Numbered from the stretch's first letter, positions 44,521 to 53,914 are shown. The stretch is 64,000 bases of DNA from Enterobacteriaceae endosymbiont of Plateumaris consimilis (GCF_012563145.1 NZ_CP046230.1:325489-389488); one strand, 5' to 3'. Notes: generated by a model not told the origin, from the letters alone. Numbers and translations are program-made.

Positions 44521-44820
44521 TTACCAAAATATTTGTTGTTTATTTTTTATTGATAAAGATACAAAATCTTTATATTCTATTTGTATTATTTTTTTAGATA
44601 TTATCTTTAATAAACCTCTTGATTCTATATCATTTTTTATACCAAAAATATTAAATGGAATTTTGTTTTTAATTACAATTATTTTTTTCATTGAATTACT
44701 ATTATGTAATCCTGCCAAGATACCATCTTGAATTAAAATTAAATCATCATTTTTACTTAAAAAATTTAGAAGTAAAGAAAAATTACAAGATGATGGTGAA
44801 TTAAATAAGGTGTATAACAT
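44521..44820 (-). CDS. tusB: Sulfur relay protein TusB
   Basis: 99 residues (E. coli 95). Part of the TusBCD complex, which passes persulfide sulfur from TusA to TusE and MnmA for 2-thiouridine at tRNA position 34. MLYTLFNSPSSCNF matches the family MLHTLHRSP, and LILIQDGILAGL matches LLLLQDGVTAAV. The end (YKDFVSLSIKNKQQIFW) matches the E. coli C-terminus. Together with tusC and tusD it forms a tight operon before rpsL, as in E. coli. Confidence 0.93.
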   Translation of the reverse strand: MLYTLFNSPSSCNFSLLLNFLSKNDDLILIQDGILAGLHNSNSMKKIIVIKNKIPFNIFGIKNDIESRGLLKIISKKIIQIEYKDFVSLSIKNKQQIFW

Positions 44821-44845
44821 AAATTAACTTTATATATTTCATAAT

Positions 44846-45214
44846 TTAAAAATGTAATATTATATTATATTTTTTCAGTTTTTTTTTCCAATGTAAAGAA
44901 TCAATAATTTTAATAGGTACTGTCCAAAAATTTTTTTTGTTAAAATTTTTTAATCCTAAAATATTCAAAGAATTATAACAAATAAAATAATTGTTTATAT
45001 TACAAATACTTAAAATATTAAAACTAATACTATAATTAGGAAATAATATTTTTTTTGGTTTTTGGTTAGAAACTATCTGAAAAATACCATCTCCTGTAAA
45101 AAATAATGCTATATCCTCACTAAATGAGGATATAGAAATTATAGCATCTAATCCTGCTTGACCAGAACTATTGCCATATGGAGATTTAGAAAAAATAAAA
45201 GCTACTTTATTCAT
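44846..45214 (-). CDS. tusC: Sulfur relay protein TusC
   Basis: 122 residues (E. coli 119). DsrF-family subunit of TusBCD. The N-terminus VAFIFSKSPYGNSSGQAGLD corresponds to the family [20 protein letters not shown]; the FFTGDGIFQIV segment is also typical. Its start overlaps the last base of the tusD stop, showing translational coupling. It ends 25 bp before tusB. Confidence 0.93.
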   Translation of the reverse strand: MNKVAFIFSKSPYGNSSGQAGLDAIISISSFSEDIALFFTGDGIFQIVSNQKPKKILFPNYSISFNILSICNINNYFICYNSLNILGLKNFNKKNFWTVPIKIIDSLHWKKKLKKYNIILHF

Positions 45215-45603
45215 TAAAATTGTATAAAACGATCACAAGTTAATATAGATTTAGCTAAAATACTTAAACTTGTTATTTGAAATTCACTTGCTATTAAATT
45301 ATGATTTAATTGATTATTCAATATTTTATTTTTATCTAAAATCATGCCTCTTTTTATTGCAGAAGAAATACAAATATATAAATTTATATGATATTTATTA
45401 CTTAAATTTTTCCAATATTTAACTAAATTTATTTCATAATTATCTAATTGAATATATTTATTGGCATTATAAATACCATCTTGATAAAAAAAAATACTTT
45501 TTACATAGTGTTTTTCTTTAATAACTGCATTTGTAAAAAAATATGCTGAGTATGCATTTTGTGTGCTATAAGGTGATCCCATTACTAATAATGAAAAAGT
45601 CAT
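45214..45603 (-). CDS. tusD: Sulfur relay protein TusD
   Basis: 129 residues (E. coli 128). DsrE-family subunit that carries the active persulfide cysteine. That cysteine lies in NLYICISSAIKRG (family LNICVAAALRRG, Cys78 of E. coli). FYQDGIYNANKYIQ and the C-terminal SILTCDRFIQF are conserved. The presence of all three Tus subunits implies the cell still makes s2U34, which needs tusA, tusE and mnmA elsewhere. Confidence 0.95.
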   Translation of the reverse strand: MTFSLLVMGSPYSTQNAYSAYFFTNAVIKEKHYVKSIFFYQDGIYNANKYIQLDNYEINLVKYWKNLSNKYHINLYICISSAIKRGMILDKNKILNNQLNHNLIASEFQITSLSILAKSILTCDRFIQF

Positions 45604-45663
45604 ATTTTTCCTAAAAATATTAATATAAAAAATTATCTAATAAAATTAATAACTAATTAAATT

Positions 45664-46524
45664 TTATTTATTTATTTTAAGAAAAGATTCTTTAATATCT
45701 AATAATTCAATTTCAAATATTAAAGTGGAATTTGCAGGAATTCCTGGTATTAAATTATATCCATATCCTAATTTTGGAGGTATAACTATTTTAATTTTTC
45801 CACCTTTTCTAATATATTGAAGTGCTTCTTTCCAACCAGGAATAATTTGTTGAAAATTTATATATAATGGCATTTTTCTAGAATATGAACTATCAAACAT
45901 AGTTCCATCAACTAATTTTCCTTTATAATGTACTACTACAATAACATTACTATATTTGTTTAATATTTTTTTTCCATATCCTAATTTTTGTATTTGATAT
46001 AACAATCCTGTTTTACTTCTTTTTACATTTTTTTCTTTTAAAAATCTTGCAATATATTTTTTTCCTGCAATATCATTTTTTATTGATTCTTTTTTAATTC
46101 TACTAGTTGTAGCATTTTGTATTTCTAATTCAAATGATGTAATAATTCTCTTTAATTCTTTATTAGATATTTTAACTTTATTATTTATACAATCAATTAT
46201 TCCTTGAATAATAAATTTTCTATTCAATACAATATTAATTTTTTCTTGTTCTTGAAAAGAATGATTTAAATATTTTCCTATAGTAACACCTAATGCATAA
46301 GAATTTTGTTCTGTTTTATTTCGAAATAAATTTTGTTTTTTAATATTTATTAAATTAGATCTTTTTTCTTCAACAGAGGGTACTTCATAACCAAAAACAG
46401 AATTATAATGATGATCACCCAACCATCCAATATTTTTATATATTGATGCTGCTGATGAATTTAAACTTATAGCTGAAATAATAAATATAACAAAGATTGA
46501 TATTTTTTTAGTAAAAAATTTCAT
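45664..46524 (-). CDS. fkpA: FKBP-type peptidyl-prolyl isomerase FkpA, periplasmic
   Basis: 286 residues from the ATG at 46524 (E. coli 270). A TTG four codons upstream lies in the GGAG ribosome-binding site and is rejected. A signal peptide is visible (KK then a hydrophobic stretch, cleavage near NSSAAS, residues 24-28). The N-terminal dimerisation domain contains SYALGVTIGKYLNHSFQEQE. The FKBP domain follows: VVVHYKGKLVDGTMFDSSY, IPGWKEAL and KIVIPPKLGYG. It acts as a periplasmic folding catalyst and chaperone. It lies upstream of tusD, where E. coli also has slyX and sirB-region genes in between. Confidence 0.95.
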   Translation of the reverse strand: MKFFTKKISIFVIFIISAISLNSSAASIYKNIGWLGDHHYNSVFGYEVPSVEEKRSNLINIKKQNLFRNKTEQNSYALGVTIGKYLNHSFQEQEKINIVLNRKFIIQGIIDCINNKVKISNKELKRIITSFELEIQNATTSRIKKESIKNDIAGKKYIARFLKEKNVKRSKTGLLYQIQKLGYGKKILNKYSNVIVVVHYKGKLVDGTMFDSSYSRKMPLYINFQQIIPGWKEALQYIRKGGKIKIVIPPKLGYGYNLIPGIPANSTLIFEIELLDIKESFLKINK

Positions 46525-46676
46525 TTTTTTCTCCAAAAATATTTAAAATTTATTAGATAAAACATCTAATTTTATTATTATAAACTATTTTAAAAATTTA
46601 GTGAATATATAAAAAAAATATTTGTGATATTTTATATTAATTTGATTAATAATCATACAAAAAAATTTTAAACAAT

Positions 46677-47783
46677 TTAATAATTAACTAATAATTTTAA
46701 TATTCTCCTTAATGGTTCAGCAGCACCCCAAAGTAATTGATCACCTACAGAAAATGCTGAAAAACAATTTTTATCTATATTGAGTTTTTTAATTCTTCCA
46801 ATAGGTATATCTAGCTTACCACTTACTGCAATAGGAGTTAAATGATTTATAGTATTACTAATATCATTAGATATAACTTTAACCCATTTATTATGATTTT
46901 GTATAATATCTTTAATATTATCTAATGATAAGTCTTGCTTAAGTTTTATAGTAAAAGATTGACTATGAGATCTTAAAGCACCAATACGAACACAAATACC
47001 ATCTATAGGAATAATTTTTTTTGTATTTAAAATTTTATTTGTTTCAAATTGACCTTTCCATTCTTCTTTTGTTTGTCCATTACAAATTTTTTTATCTATC
47101 CATGGAATTAGACTTCCAGCTAATGGTACAGAAAAATATTTTTTAGGAAAATTATTTTTTGTAAAATTTTTAGAAATTTCTCTTTCAATATTTAAAATAT
47201 TAATAGATTTATCTTCAATATTTGATATTTTCGATATAAATTTCATTTGTAATAAAAGTTCTTTCATAAAATTTGAACCTGCACCTGATGCAGCTTGATA
47301 CGTTGATACATATAACCACTTAATTAAATTATTTGTAAATAATCCTCCTAGTGCCATTAACATTAAACTAACAGTACAATTACCTCCTACAAAAGTTTTG
47401 ATACCCATATCTATGTTTTTTTTTATGATATTTAAATTTACTGGATCTAATGCAATTACAGAATTTTCAGAAGTTCTTAAATATGATGAAGCATCTATCC
47501 AATAACCATTCCAACCTATCAAACGTAATTTAGAATATATTTTATTTGTATATGTACTACCTTGACATGATAAAATTATATCTAAAGATGATAATATTTC
47601 AATATTATAAGCATCCTGTAAAATTTTACATTTATTTTTAATATTAAAAGGAATTATTTTTCCATGTTGTGAAGTGGTAAAAAATATTGCATTAATAGAA
47701 TTAAAATCTTTTTTTTTTATCATTCTTTCTAATAGAACAGATCCAACAATACCTCTCCATCCTATGAATCCTACATTTTTCAT
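46677..47783 (-). CDS. asd: Aspartate-semialdehyde dehydrogenase
   Basis: 368 residues (E. coli 367). Reduces aspartyl phosphate to aspartate semialdehyde, the branch point to lysine/diaminopimelate, threonine and methionine. The NADP site is VGFIGWRGIVGS at the N-terminus. The active cysteine is C136 in GGNCTVSLML, and CVRIGALRSHSQSF carries the catalytic His region. It ends GDQLLWGAAEPLRRIL. With rodA, mrdA and mrcA here, diaminopimelate for the wall is one likely need. It is divergent from the PLD nuclease gene. Confidence 0.98.
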   Translation of the reverse strand: MKNVGFIGWRGIVGSVLLERMIKKKDFNSINAIFFTTSQHGKIIPFNIKNKCKILQDAYNIEILSSLDIILSCQGSTYTNKIYSKLRLIGWNGYWIDASSYLRTSENSVIALDPVNLNIIKKNIDMGIKTFVGGNCTVSLMLMALGGLFTNNLIKWLYVSTYQAASGAGSNFMKELLLQMKFISKISNIEDKSINILNIEREISKNFTKNNFPKKYFSVPLAGSLIPWIDKKICNGQTKEEWKGQFETNKILNTKKIIPIDGICVRIGALRSHSQSFTIKLKQDLSLDNIKDIIQNHNKWVKVISNDISNTINHLTPIAVSGKLDIPIGRIKKLNIDKNCFSAFSVGDQLLWGAAEPLRRILKLLVNY

Positions 47784-47811
47784 TACTGATAAACCTTATA
47801 GTTTTTATTAA

Positions 47812-47840
47812 TTGACATTATTTATATATCATGATATGAA
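47812..47840 (+). promoter_or_regulatory. Possible promoter of the PLD nuclease gene
   Basis: A perfect -35 hexamer TTGACA lies at 47812-47817. With 17-base spacing the -10 is TATGAA (47835-47840), which matches only four of six positions. The start codon is at 47908, so the leader would be about 60 bases. The perfect -35 is notable in this sequence; the -10 is doubtful. Confidence 0.35.
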
Positions 47841-47907
47841 ATAATATTTTATATATAATATGTTATAAATAATTTATTATTTAAAATATTCGATATAATA
47901 ATATAAA

Positions 47908-48429
47908 ATGAATACAAAAAAGTTTTTAATTTTATTAATTTTTATTTTATTAAAAATTGATGTAGCTGTTGCAACTCGTATTGATGTATTATTTACTCCT
48001 AATAAAAAAACATTACCAGTAATAATTAATCTTATTAAACACGCTAAAAAAGAAATATTAGTTGCTGCTTATACATTTACTAATAAAACTTTAGCTTTTG
48101 CATTATTAAATGCAAGTCATAAGGGTATAAAAATTTACATAATTGTTGATGCTAAAAATAATATTCATCGTTATACTGCAATTAATTTTTTAAAAAATAA
48201 AACTAATAACATTCATATTAGAATGAATAATCATTATGCAATCATGCATAATAAATTTATTATTATAGATAGATCTACTGTTGAAACAGGTTCTTTAAAT
48301 TATTCTGCTAATGCGATAAAACGTAATGCAGAAAATATAATTATTATTTATAACTCTAAAAAAATAGCTAAAATATATAAAAAACAATTTTTAAAATTAT
48401 GGAAAGAAAGTTTAATTAAAATTAATTAA
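47908..48429 (+). CDS. Secreted phospholipase D-family endonuclease (Nuc-like)
   Basis: 173 residues. An N-terminal signal peptide (Lys-Lys then a hydrophobic run, cleavage near AVA at residue 22) precedes one PLD/HKD domain. The catalytic motif is H114-N-K116-FIII-D121 followed by ETGSLNYS, matching HxK(x)4D plus GS. Single-HKD proteins of this size (Nuc of plasmid pKM101, about 170 residues) are homodimeric, metal-independent nucleases located in the periplasm. LVAAYTFTN and VDAKNNIHRYTAI also align with that family. I infer DNA or RNA cleavage; the substrate is not determinable. It is convergent with ung. No Shine-Dalgarno sequence is visible. It is the only accessory-type gene in the window. 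Confidence 0.88.
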   Translation: MNTKKFLILLIFILLKIDVAVATRIDVLFTPNKKTLPVIINLIKHAKKEILVAAYTFTNKTLAFALLNASHKGIKIYIIVDAKNNIHRYTAINFLKNKTNNIHIRMNNHYAIMHNKFIIIDRSTVETGSLNYSANAIKRNAENIIIIYNSKKIAKIYKKQFLKLWKESLIKIN

Positions 48430-48441
48430 ATAATTGTTATT

Positions 48442-49119
48442 TTATATGTAATTTAAGTCCCAATCAATAGGATTATATTTATGATCAATAAGATATTTGT
48501 TTGTTTTAGAAAAATGTTTACAATGTAAAAACCCTTTGTGTGCAGAATAAGGTGAAGGGTGTGATGTATATAAAATATAATGTTTTTTATTATTAATAAA
48601 TTTTATTTTTTTTTTTGCTTTTTCACCCCATAGTAAAAACACTATATTTTTAAAATTATTACTAATAATATTAATAACATTATTAGTAAATTTTTCCCAT
48701 CCAATATTATTATGTGAGTTAGCTAGTCCTTTTTCTACTGTTAATACAGTATTTAATAGCATTACACCTTGTTTAGCCCAATTTAATAAATATCCGTGTT
48801 TAGGGATTTTGAAGTTTGGTATATCAAATTTTAATGATTTATAAATATTTTTCAATGAAGCAGGAATTTTTATATTAGGCATTACAGAAAAAGCTAAACC
48901 ATTAGCTTGATTTTTTTCATAATAAGGATCCTGACCTAATATAACTACTTTTAAATTTTTGGGATTAGTAACTTTAAAAACATAAAATATATTTTTTTTA
49001 TTTGGATAAATAATTTTACCAGAAATAATATCAGTATTAATTTTATTTATTAATTTTTTAAAATAAAATTTTTGTTTTTCTTTTTTTAAGAAATTAGTCC
49101 AATTAATATTTTTTTTCAT
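48442..49119 (-). CDS. ung: Uracil-DNA glycosylase with altered active-site loops
   Basis: 225 residues (E. coli 229). Removes uracil from DNA, starting base-excision repair of deaminated cytosine. The water-activating loop reads GQDPYY, with catalytic D64 conserved but the usual His67 replaced by Tyr. The uracil-contacting H187 is conserved in HPSPYSAHKGF. The DNA-intercalating Leu191 of E. coli (HPSPLS) is Tyr here. NGLAFSV and LLLNTVLTV are normal. The gene ends 12 bp from the convergent nuclease gene and has no downstream hairpin. Confidence 0.96.
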   Translation of the reverse strand: MKKNINWTNFLKKEKQKFYFKKLINKINTDIISGKIIYPNKKNIFYVFKVTNPKNLKVVILGQDPYYEKNQANGLAFSVMPNIKIPASLKNIYKSLKFDIPNFKIPKHGYLLNWAKQGVMLLNTVLTVEKGLANSHNNIGWEKFTNNVINIISNNFKNIVFLLWGEKAKKKIKFINNKKHYILYTSHPSPYSAHKGFLHCKHFSKTNKYLIDHKYNPIDWDLNYI

Positions 49120-49253
49120 TAATATTATTAAAGTTAATAAAATTATTTATAATTATTTATTAATATATTATATTAATATATCATTTTTTAAAAAATTTAG
49201 TATTTTGTTTTTAAAATATTTCTTAAAAACTATTTATTTGTAAAGAGTACAAC

Positions 49254-49619
49254 ATGAGATATTATGAAATAATATTAATTATACATCCAGATCAAAGTGA
49301 TCAAATTGAAGATATTTTAAAATATTATAAAAGTATTATTGATCAAAATAAAGGTATAATTTCTAGGTTAGAAAATTGGGGAAGAAGACAATTATCATAT
49401 CCTATTAATAAATTACATAAAGCACATTATATTTTAATGAATATAATGATTAATAATAATTATATTAATAATTTAGAAAAAAATTTTTTTCTTAATGAAT
49501 CAATTATAAGATATATAGTAATTAAAACTAAAAAAGAAATTAAATGTATGTCACCTATTTTGAAATCAAAAGATGAACATACAGAAGAAAAAAGTAACGA
49601 TATTATAAAAACTATATAA
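49254..49619 (+). CDS. rpsF: 30S ribosomal protein S6
   Basis: 121 residues (E. coli 131 or more; the acidic tail is short). Binds the platform of the 30S subunit as a heterodimer with S18. MRYYEIILIIHPDQSDQ and GRRQLSYPINKLHKAHYILMN are conserved. It is followed by rpsR with an 80 bp gap. priB, which stands between them in E. coli, is absent. Confidence 0.97.
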   Translation: MRYYEIILIIHPDQSDQIEDILKYYKSIIDQNKGIISRLENWGRRQLSYPINKLHKAHYILMNIMINNNYINNLEKNFFLNESIIRYIVIKTKKEIKCMSPILKSKDEHTEEKSNDIIKTI

Positions 49620-49699
49620 AAATAAATTTTCTTATTTTGAATTTTAAATAATTTTATTCATGAATTAATCATATTTTATATATTAGGAGTTATATTATA

Positions 49700-49927
49700 A
49701 TGATACGTTATTTTCGTCGTCGTAAATTTTGTCGTTTTACATCTGAAGGAATTAAAGAAATTGATTATAAAGATATTAATTTATTGAAAAATTTTATTAC
49801 TGAAAGTGGTAAAATTGTTCCTAGTAGAATAACTGGTACAAAAGCTAGATATCAACGTCAATTAACTAGAGCAATCAAATTAGCAAGATATTTATCTTTA
49901 ATACCTTATACTGATCATCATAAATGA
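49700..49927 (+). CDS. rpsR: 30S ribosomal protein S18
   Basis: 75 residues, the same as E. coli. Partner of S6 on the 30S platform. [40 protein letters not shown] and [20 protein letters not shown] segments are nearly invariant. AGGAG precedes the ATG by about 10 bases. Confidence 0.98.
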   Translation: MIRYFRRRKFCRFTSEGIKEIDYKDINLLKNFITESGKIVPSRITGTKARYQRQLTRAIKLARYLSLIPYTDHHK

Positions 49928-50002
49928 TTTAAAATTAGTACTTAATAAATAAATTATTAATATTACTGAATAAGTATAATTTATTATATATTGAGGTACA
50001 TA

Positions 50003-50455
50003 ATGAAAATAATTTTGTTAGATCAAATTATAGGATTAGGTAAAAAATCTGAAATAGTTAATGTAAAATCTGGATATGCACGAAACTTTCTAATTCCAAA
50101 AAATAAAGGTATACCAGCTACAGAAGAAAATATTAATTTATTAAAAAAACAAATTACCAAATTAAAAACAGAACTATTAGATATTTTTAATAAAGCAGAA
50201 TTAAGATCAAAAAAATTTATAAAAGTAATAGATAAAATTATAATTAAATCTAGATCTAGTAAAGATAATAAATTATTTGGATCTATTGGAAGAAATAATA
50301 TTTTAAAAGAAATTAAAAATATAGGATTTAACATTTCAAAAAAAGAAATTATTTTACCGAAAGGAACATTAAAAACATTAGGTAATCATGAAATACATTT
50401 TAAATTTCATCCCAAAATAATAATAAAAAAAAATATTACAATTATTAATTTTTAA
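50003..50455 (+). CDS. rplI: 50S ribosomal protein L9
   Basis: 150 residues from the ATG at 50003, which matches the E. coli start (MQVILLD; here MKIILLDQIIGLGKK). A TTG four codons upstream overlaps the GAGG ribosome-binding site at 49993 and is rejected. L9 binds 23S rRNA near the L1 stalk and limits frameshifting. Its N-domain (SGYARNFLIPKNKGIPAT) is conserved. The connecting helix and the C-domain are more divergent but complete. Confidence 0.96.
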   Translation: MKIILLDQIIGLGKKSEIVNVKSGYARNFLIPKNKGIPATEENINLLKKQITKLKTELLDIFNKAELRSKKFIKVIDKIIIKSRSSKDNKLFGSIGRNNILKEIKNIGFNISKKEIILPKGTLKTLGNHEIHFKFHPKIIIKKNITIINF

Positions 50456-50466
50456 TTATAATCTTA

Positions 50467-50495
50467 TTGACTAAATATTATTTTTCGTTTATTAT
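50467..50495 (+). promoter_or_regulatory. Promoter of the 4.5S RNA gene
   Basis: TTGACT (50467-50472) and TATTAT (50490-50495) are exactly 17 bases apart, each one mismatch from consensus. The RNA is predicted to start 12 bases after the -10 box, slightly far but acceptable. It begins just inside the gap after rplI. Confidence 0.6.
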
Positions 50496-50507
50496 ATATT
50501 ACTATAC

Positions 50508-50610
50508 AATGACGTAACTATTCAGACAATATTGTGTTTGTGAACCCGGACAGATCTGGAAAGAAGCATCCGTAACAAAAATAATATGTGTAAAAAATAG
50601 TTACGTTATT
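50508..50610 (+). ncRNA. ffs: Signal recognition particle 4.5S RNA
   Basis: The conserved domain IV reads CTGGAAAGAAGCATCC around 50556-50571, close to E. coli CCGGAAGGAAGCAGCC, with the GGAA tetraloop kept. The ends 50508-50522 and 50596-50610 pair over 15 bases with one G-U, giving the long terminal stem expected of this RNA. Its length of about 103 nt is near the E. coli 114. Position before dnaX fits E. coli, where ffs maps near the same locus. It binds Ffh to target membrane proteins. Confidence 0.93.
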
Positions 50611-50637
50611 TAATTTAATAATAATATTAAAAATTTA

Positions 50638-51741
50638 ATGACTTATTATGTATTAGCAAGAAAATGGCGCCCACAAAAATTTTGTGATATTATAGGACAA
50701 GATCACATAGTTAAAGCTATTAAATATAGTTTATCTAAAAAAAATATTCATCCTGCATGGATATTTTCTGGTAGTAGAGGAGTAGGTAAAACTACTATAG
50801 CCAGATTGTTTGCTATGGGATTAAGCTGTTTAAATGGTATTACAGATGATCCTTGTGGATTATGTGAAAATTGTAAAAATATAAAAAATAATTCTTTTCT
50901 AGATTTAATAGAATTAGATTCTGCTTCTAAAACAAAAGTAGAAGAGATTAGAGATATAATAGATAACATTCAATATAAACCTATAAAAAGTTGTTATAAA
51001 ATATATATTTTTGATGAATTTCATATGTTGTCAAAACATAGTTTTAATGCTTTATTAAAAATAATAGAAGAACCTCCTAATCATGTAAAGTTTATATTTG
51101 TAACAACAGAATTACAAAAAATACCAATTACTATTATATCTCGATGTTTACAATTTCATTTAAAATTAATAACAAATAAAAAAATATCTCAAAAATTAAA
51201 ACATATTCTAAATATAGAAAAGTTAAATTATGATGAAAAAATATTAGATATATTATCAAATGTTGCTAATGGAAGTATGAGAGATGCTTTAAGTTTAACA
51301 GATCAATTAATTTCCATGGGTGAATTAACACTTAAAAATATCTATTTAATGTTAGGTTTGATTAAAAAAAAATATTTGTTTTTATTAATTAGTAGTTTAA
51401 AAAAAAAAAATATTAATTTAATATTAGAAATTATTGAACAAATTGCATCTTTTAATATTAATTGGGATAATATAATTATAGAAATATTATTTTTATTACA
51501 TGAGTTATTAAAAATTAAAATTATTGGTTCTATAAATACAATTAATAATGAATATAATGATTTTTATAAAAATAATAAAAAATATTTAAATATTATTTTG
51601 AAAAATTTTTCTTTAGAAGAAATAAGATTTATATATAAAACATTTATTATAGGAAGAAAAAATTTAAATTTAAATCCTAATAATAAAATTGGTTTTGAAG
51701 TGATTATATTTAAATTAATATTTAATTTTAGTAAAATTTAA
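50638..51741 (+). CDS. dnaX: DNA polymerase III gamma-type subunit (short DnaX)
   Basis: 367 residues, against 643 for E. coli tau and 431 for gamma. The AAA+ clamp-loader motor. Walker A is GSRGVGKT (45-52), the zinc cysteines are C64, C73, C76 and C79, and DEFHMLSK is Walker B. The protein stops at the end of domain III (GFEVIIFKLIFNF, E. coli GVEMTLLRALAFHP), so domains IV and V that bind DnaB and the polymerase are absent. It therefore makes only a clamp-loader form. A 12-A run (51399-51410) lies inside domain III. ybaB and recR, which normally follow, are missing. Confidence 0.96.
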   Translation: MTYYVLARKWRPQKFCDIIGQDHIVKAIKYSLSKKNIHPAWIFSGSRGVGKTTIARLFAMGLSCLNGITDDPCGLCENCKNIKNNSFLDLIELDSASKTKVEEIRDIIDNIQYKPIKSCYKIYIFDEFHMLSKHSFNALLKIIEEPPNHVKFIFVTTELQKIPITIISRCLQFHLKLITNKKISQKLKHILNIEKLNYDEKILDILSNVANGSMRDALSLTDQLISMGELTLKNIYLMLGLIKKKYLFLLISSLKKKNINLILEIIEQIASFNINWDNIIIEILFLLHELLKIKIIGSINTINNEYNDFYKNNKKYLNIILKNFSLEEIRFIYKTFIIGRKNLNLNPNNKIGFEVIIFKLIFNFSKI

Positions 51742-52012
51742 TAACTTAATAATATTTAATTAAATTATTTTAATTATTTACAGAAATAATAATAAATATT
51801 ATTGCTTTCTTTTCAAAATTATATTTTTATTTTATAAAATATAATTTAATAATCTTTTACTCTTAATACATTAAGTTTTATATAATAATTTTAAAAATTG
51901 ATTAAAAAACTAAGTTTTTTATACTAATTTTACAATAAATATAATTAATATTATATATTAATATATATAAAAAAATAGTAACTAAATTTTATTTATAAGG
52001 AAAAATATTGTA

Positions 52013-53908
52013 ATGAAAGTGCAAGAAACTCGAAATTTTCAATCTGAGGTTAAACAACTTTTACATTTAATGATAAATTCTCTTTATTCCAATAAAGAAA
52101 TTTTTTTAAGAGAATTAATATCTAATGCTTCTGATGCAGCAGATAAATTAAAATTTAAAGCTTTATCTAATAATAATTTATATGAAAATGATAATAAATT
52201 AAAAGTACAAATTTCTATAAATAAAAAAGAAAAATTGATTATTATTAATGACAATGGAATTGGTATGACTCGTGATGAAGTAATTGAAAATTTAGGAACA
52301 ATTGCTAAATCAGGAACAAAATCTTTTATTGAATCTTTAAAAATTACCTCTAAAAAGTTAGAAGAAAATAAACAACCAACACAGTTTATAGGACAATTTG
52401 GTGTTGGATTTTATTCTTCTTTTATAGTAGCAAATAAAGTATCAGTAAAAACTAGAGCAGCTGGAATAGCATATGATAAGGGAGTTTTTTGGGAATCTAC
52501 CGGAGAAAATAATTATAATATTACAAATATTTATAAAAAATCTCGAGGGACTGAAATTACTTTACATATACGTGAAAATAATAATGAGTTTCTTGATATA
52601 TGGCGTATTAAAAATATTATTAGTAAATATTCTGATCATATATCTTTACCAATAGAAATTCAAACCTATGATGAAAAAAATAAACAATATATTTGGGAAC
52701 AAATAAATAAAGCACAAGCAATATGGTTACGTAATAAATCAGAAATCAGTGATTCTGAATATAAAGAGTTTTATAAACAGTTAACTCATGATACAACTGA
52801 TCCTATTGCATGGACTCATAATCATGTTGAAGGAAAACAAGAATATACTAGTTTATTATATATTCCCTTTAATGTTCCATGGGATGTTAGAAATCGTGAC
52901 CATAAAAATGGTATTAAATTATATGTACAAAGAGTTTTTATCATGGATGATGCTGAACAACTTTTACCAAAATATTTAAGATTTATTAAAGGTTTAGTAG
53001 ATTCTAATGATTTACCTTTAAATATTTCAAGAGAAATTTTACAAGATAATAATATTATCTATAATATGAAAAATATGTTAACTAAAAAAGTATTAAATAT
53101 GTTAACAAATATTTCAAAAACAAAAGATTTATATAATGATTTATGGCAAAAATTTGGATTAATTTTAAAAGAAGGTCCTGCAGAAGATTTGAATAATAAA
53201 GATAGAATAATTAAATTACTACGTTTTGCTTCAACTTATAATAATAATTCTATACAAAATGTATCATTAGAATCATATATTAATCGAATGATTGAAGGAC
53301 AAAAAAAAATATATTTTTTAACTGCTGACAATTATCTTGCAGCAAAAAGTAGTCCTCATTTAGAATTTTTTTCTAATAAAAAAATTGAAGTACTTTTATT
53401 AACTGATCATATTGATGAATGGATGATGAGTTATATAACTGATTTTCAAGAAAAACCTCTTCAATTAATTAGTAAAAAAGATGAATCATTAAATGATTTT
53501 ATTAAAAAAAAAGATAATTTAGATAATGATATAAATAAAAAAACATTAAATGAATTTATAAAAAAAGTTGAAAATTTATTAGGTAATAAAATAAAAAAGG
53601 TATATTTCACAGATCGTTTATTTAATACTCCTGCTATTGTTACTACAGATACTAATGAAATGAGTACACAAATGGCTAAATTATTTGCTGCAGCAGGACA
53701 ACAAACACCAGAAATAAAATATAATTTTGAATTAAATTCAAATCATACTTTAATTAAAAAAGCAATGAATATAAAAGATGAAAAATATTTTACAGAGTTT
53801 ATTAATTTATTATTAGAAGAAGCTATTTTTGCAGAAAAAGGTACATTAGAAAATCCTAATATATTTATAAATAGAATAAATTATTTTTTATCAAAAGATA
53901 AAATATAA
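52013..53908 (+). CDS. htpG: Chaperone protein HtpG (Hsp90)
   Basis: 631 residues (E. coli 624). An ATP-dependent chaperone. The GHKL ATPase domain has [35 protein letters not shown] and [11 protein letters not shown]. The middle domain includes the catalytic-Arg region [14 protein letters not shown], and the dimerisation domain ends the protein. AAGGA precedes the ATG. I saw no convincing sigma-32 promoter in the 271 bp upstream, although one would be expected by analogy. It converges with mrcA. Confidence 0.98.
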   Translation: MKVQETRNFQSEVKQLLHLMINSLYSNKEIFLRELISNASDAADKLKFKALSNNNLYENDNKLKVQISINKKEKLIIINDNGIGMTRDEVIENLGTIAKSGTKSFIESLKITSKKLEENKQPTQFIGQFGVGFYSSFIVANKVSVKTRAAGIAYDKGVFWESTGENNYNITNIYKKSRGTEITLHIRENNNEFLDIWRIKNIISKYSDHISLPIEIQTYDEKNKQYIWEQINKAQAIWLRNKSEISDSEYKEFYKQLTHDTTDPIAWTHNHVEGKQEYTSLLYIPFNVPWDVRNRDHKNGIKLYVQRVFIMDDAEQLLPKYLRFIKGLVDSNDLPLNISREILQDNNIIYNMKNMLTKKVLNMLTNISKTKDLYNDLWQKFGLILKEGPAEDLNNKDRIIKLLRFASTYNNNSIQNVSLESYINRMIEGQKKIYFLTADNYLAAKSSPHLEFFSNKKIEVLLLTDHIDEWMMSYITDFQEKPLQLISKKDESLNDFIKKKDNLDNDINKKTLNEFIKKVENLLGNKIKKVYFTDRLFNTPAIVTTDTNEMSTQMAKLFAAAGQQTPEIKYNFELNSNHTLIKKAMNIKDEKYFTEFINLLLEEAIFAEKGTLENPNIFINRINYFLSKDKI

Positions 53909-53914
53909 AAAATT

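Noticed and set aside
51902-51918. Small A/T hairpin upstream of htpG as terminator or heat-shock operator
   Set aside because: A 7-8 bp A/T stem is common by chance here, is far from the dnaX stop, and does not resemble a sigma-32 promoter or a CIRCE element.
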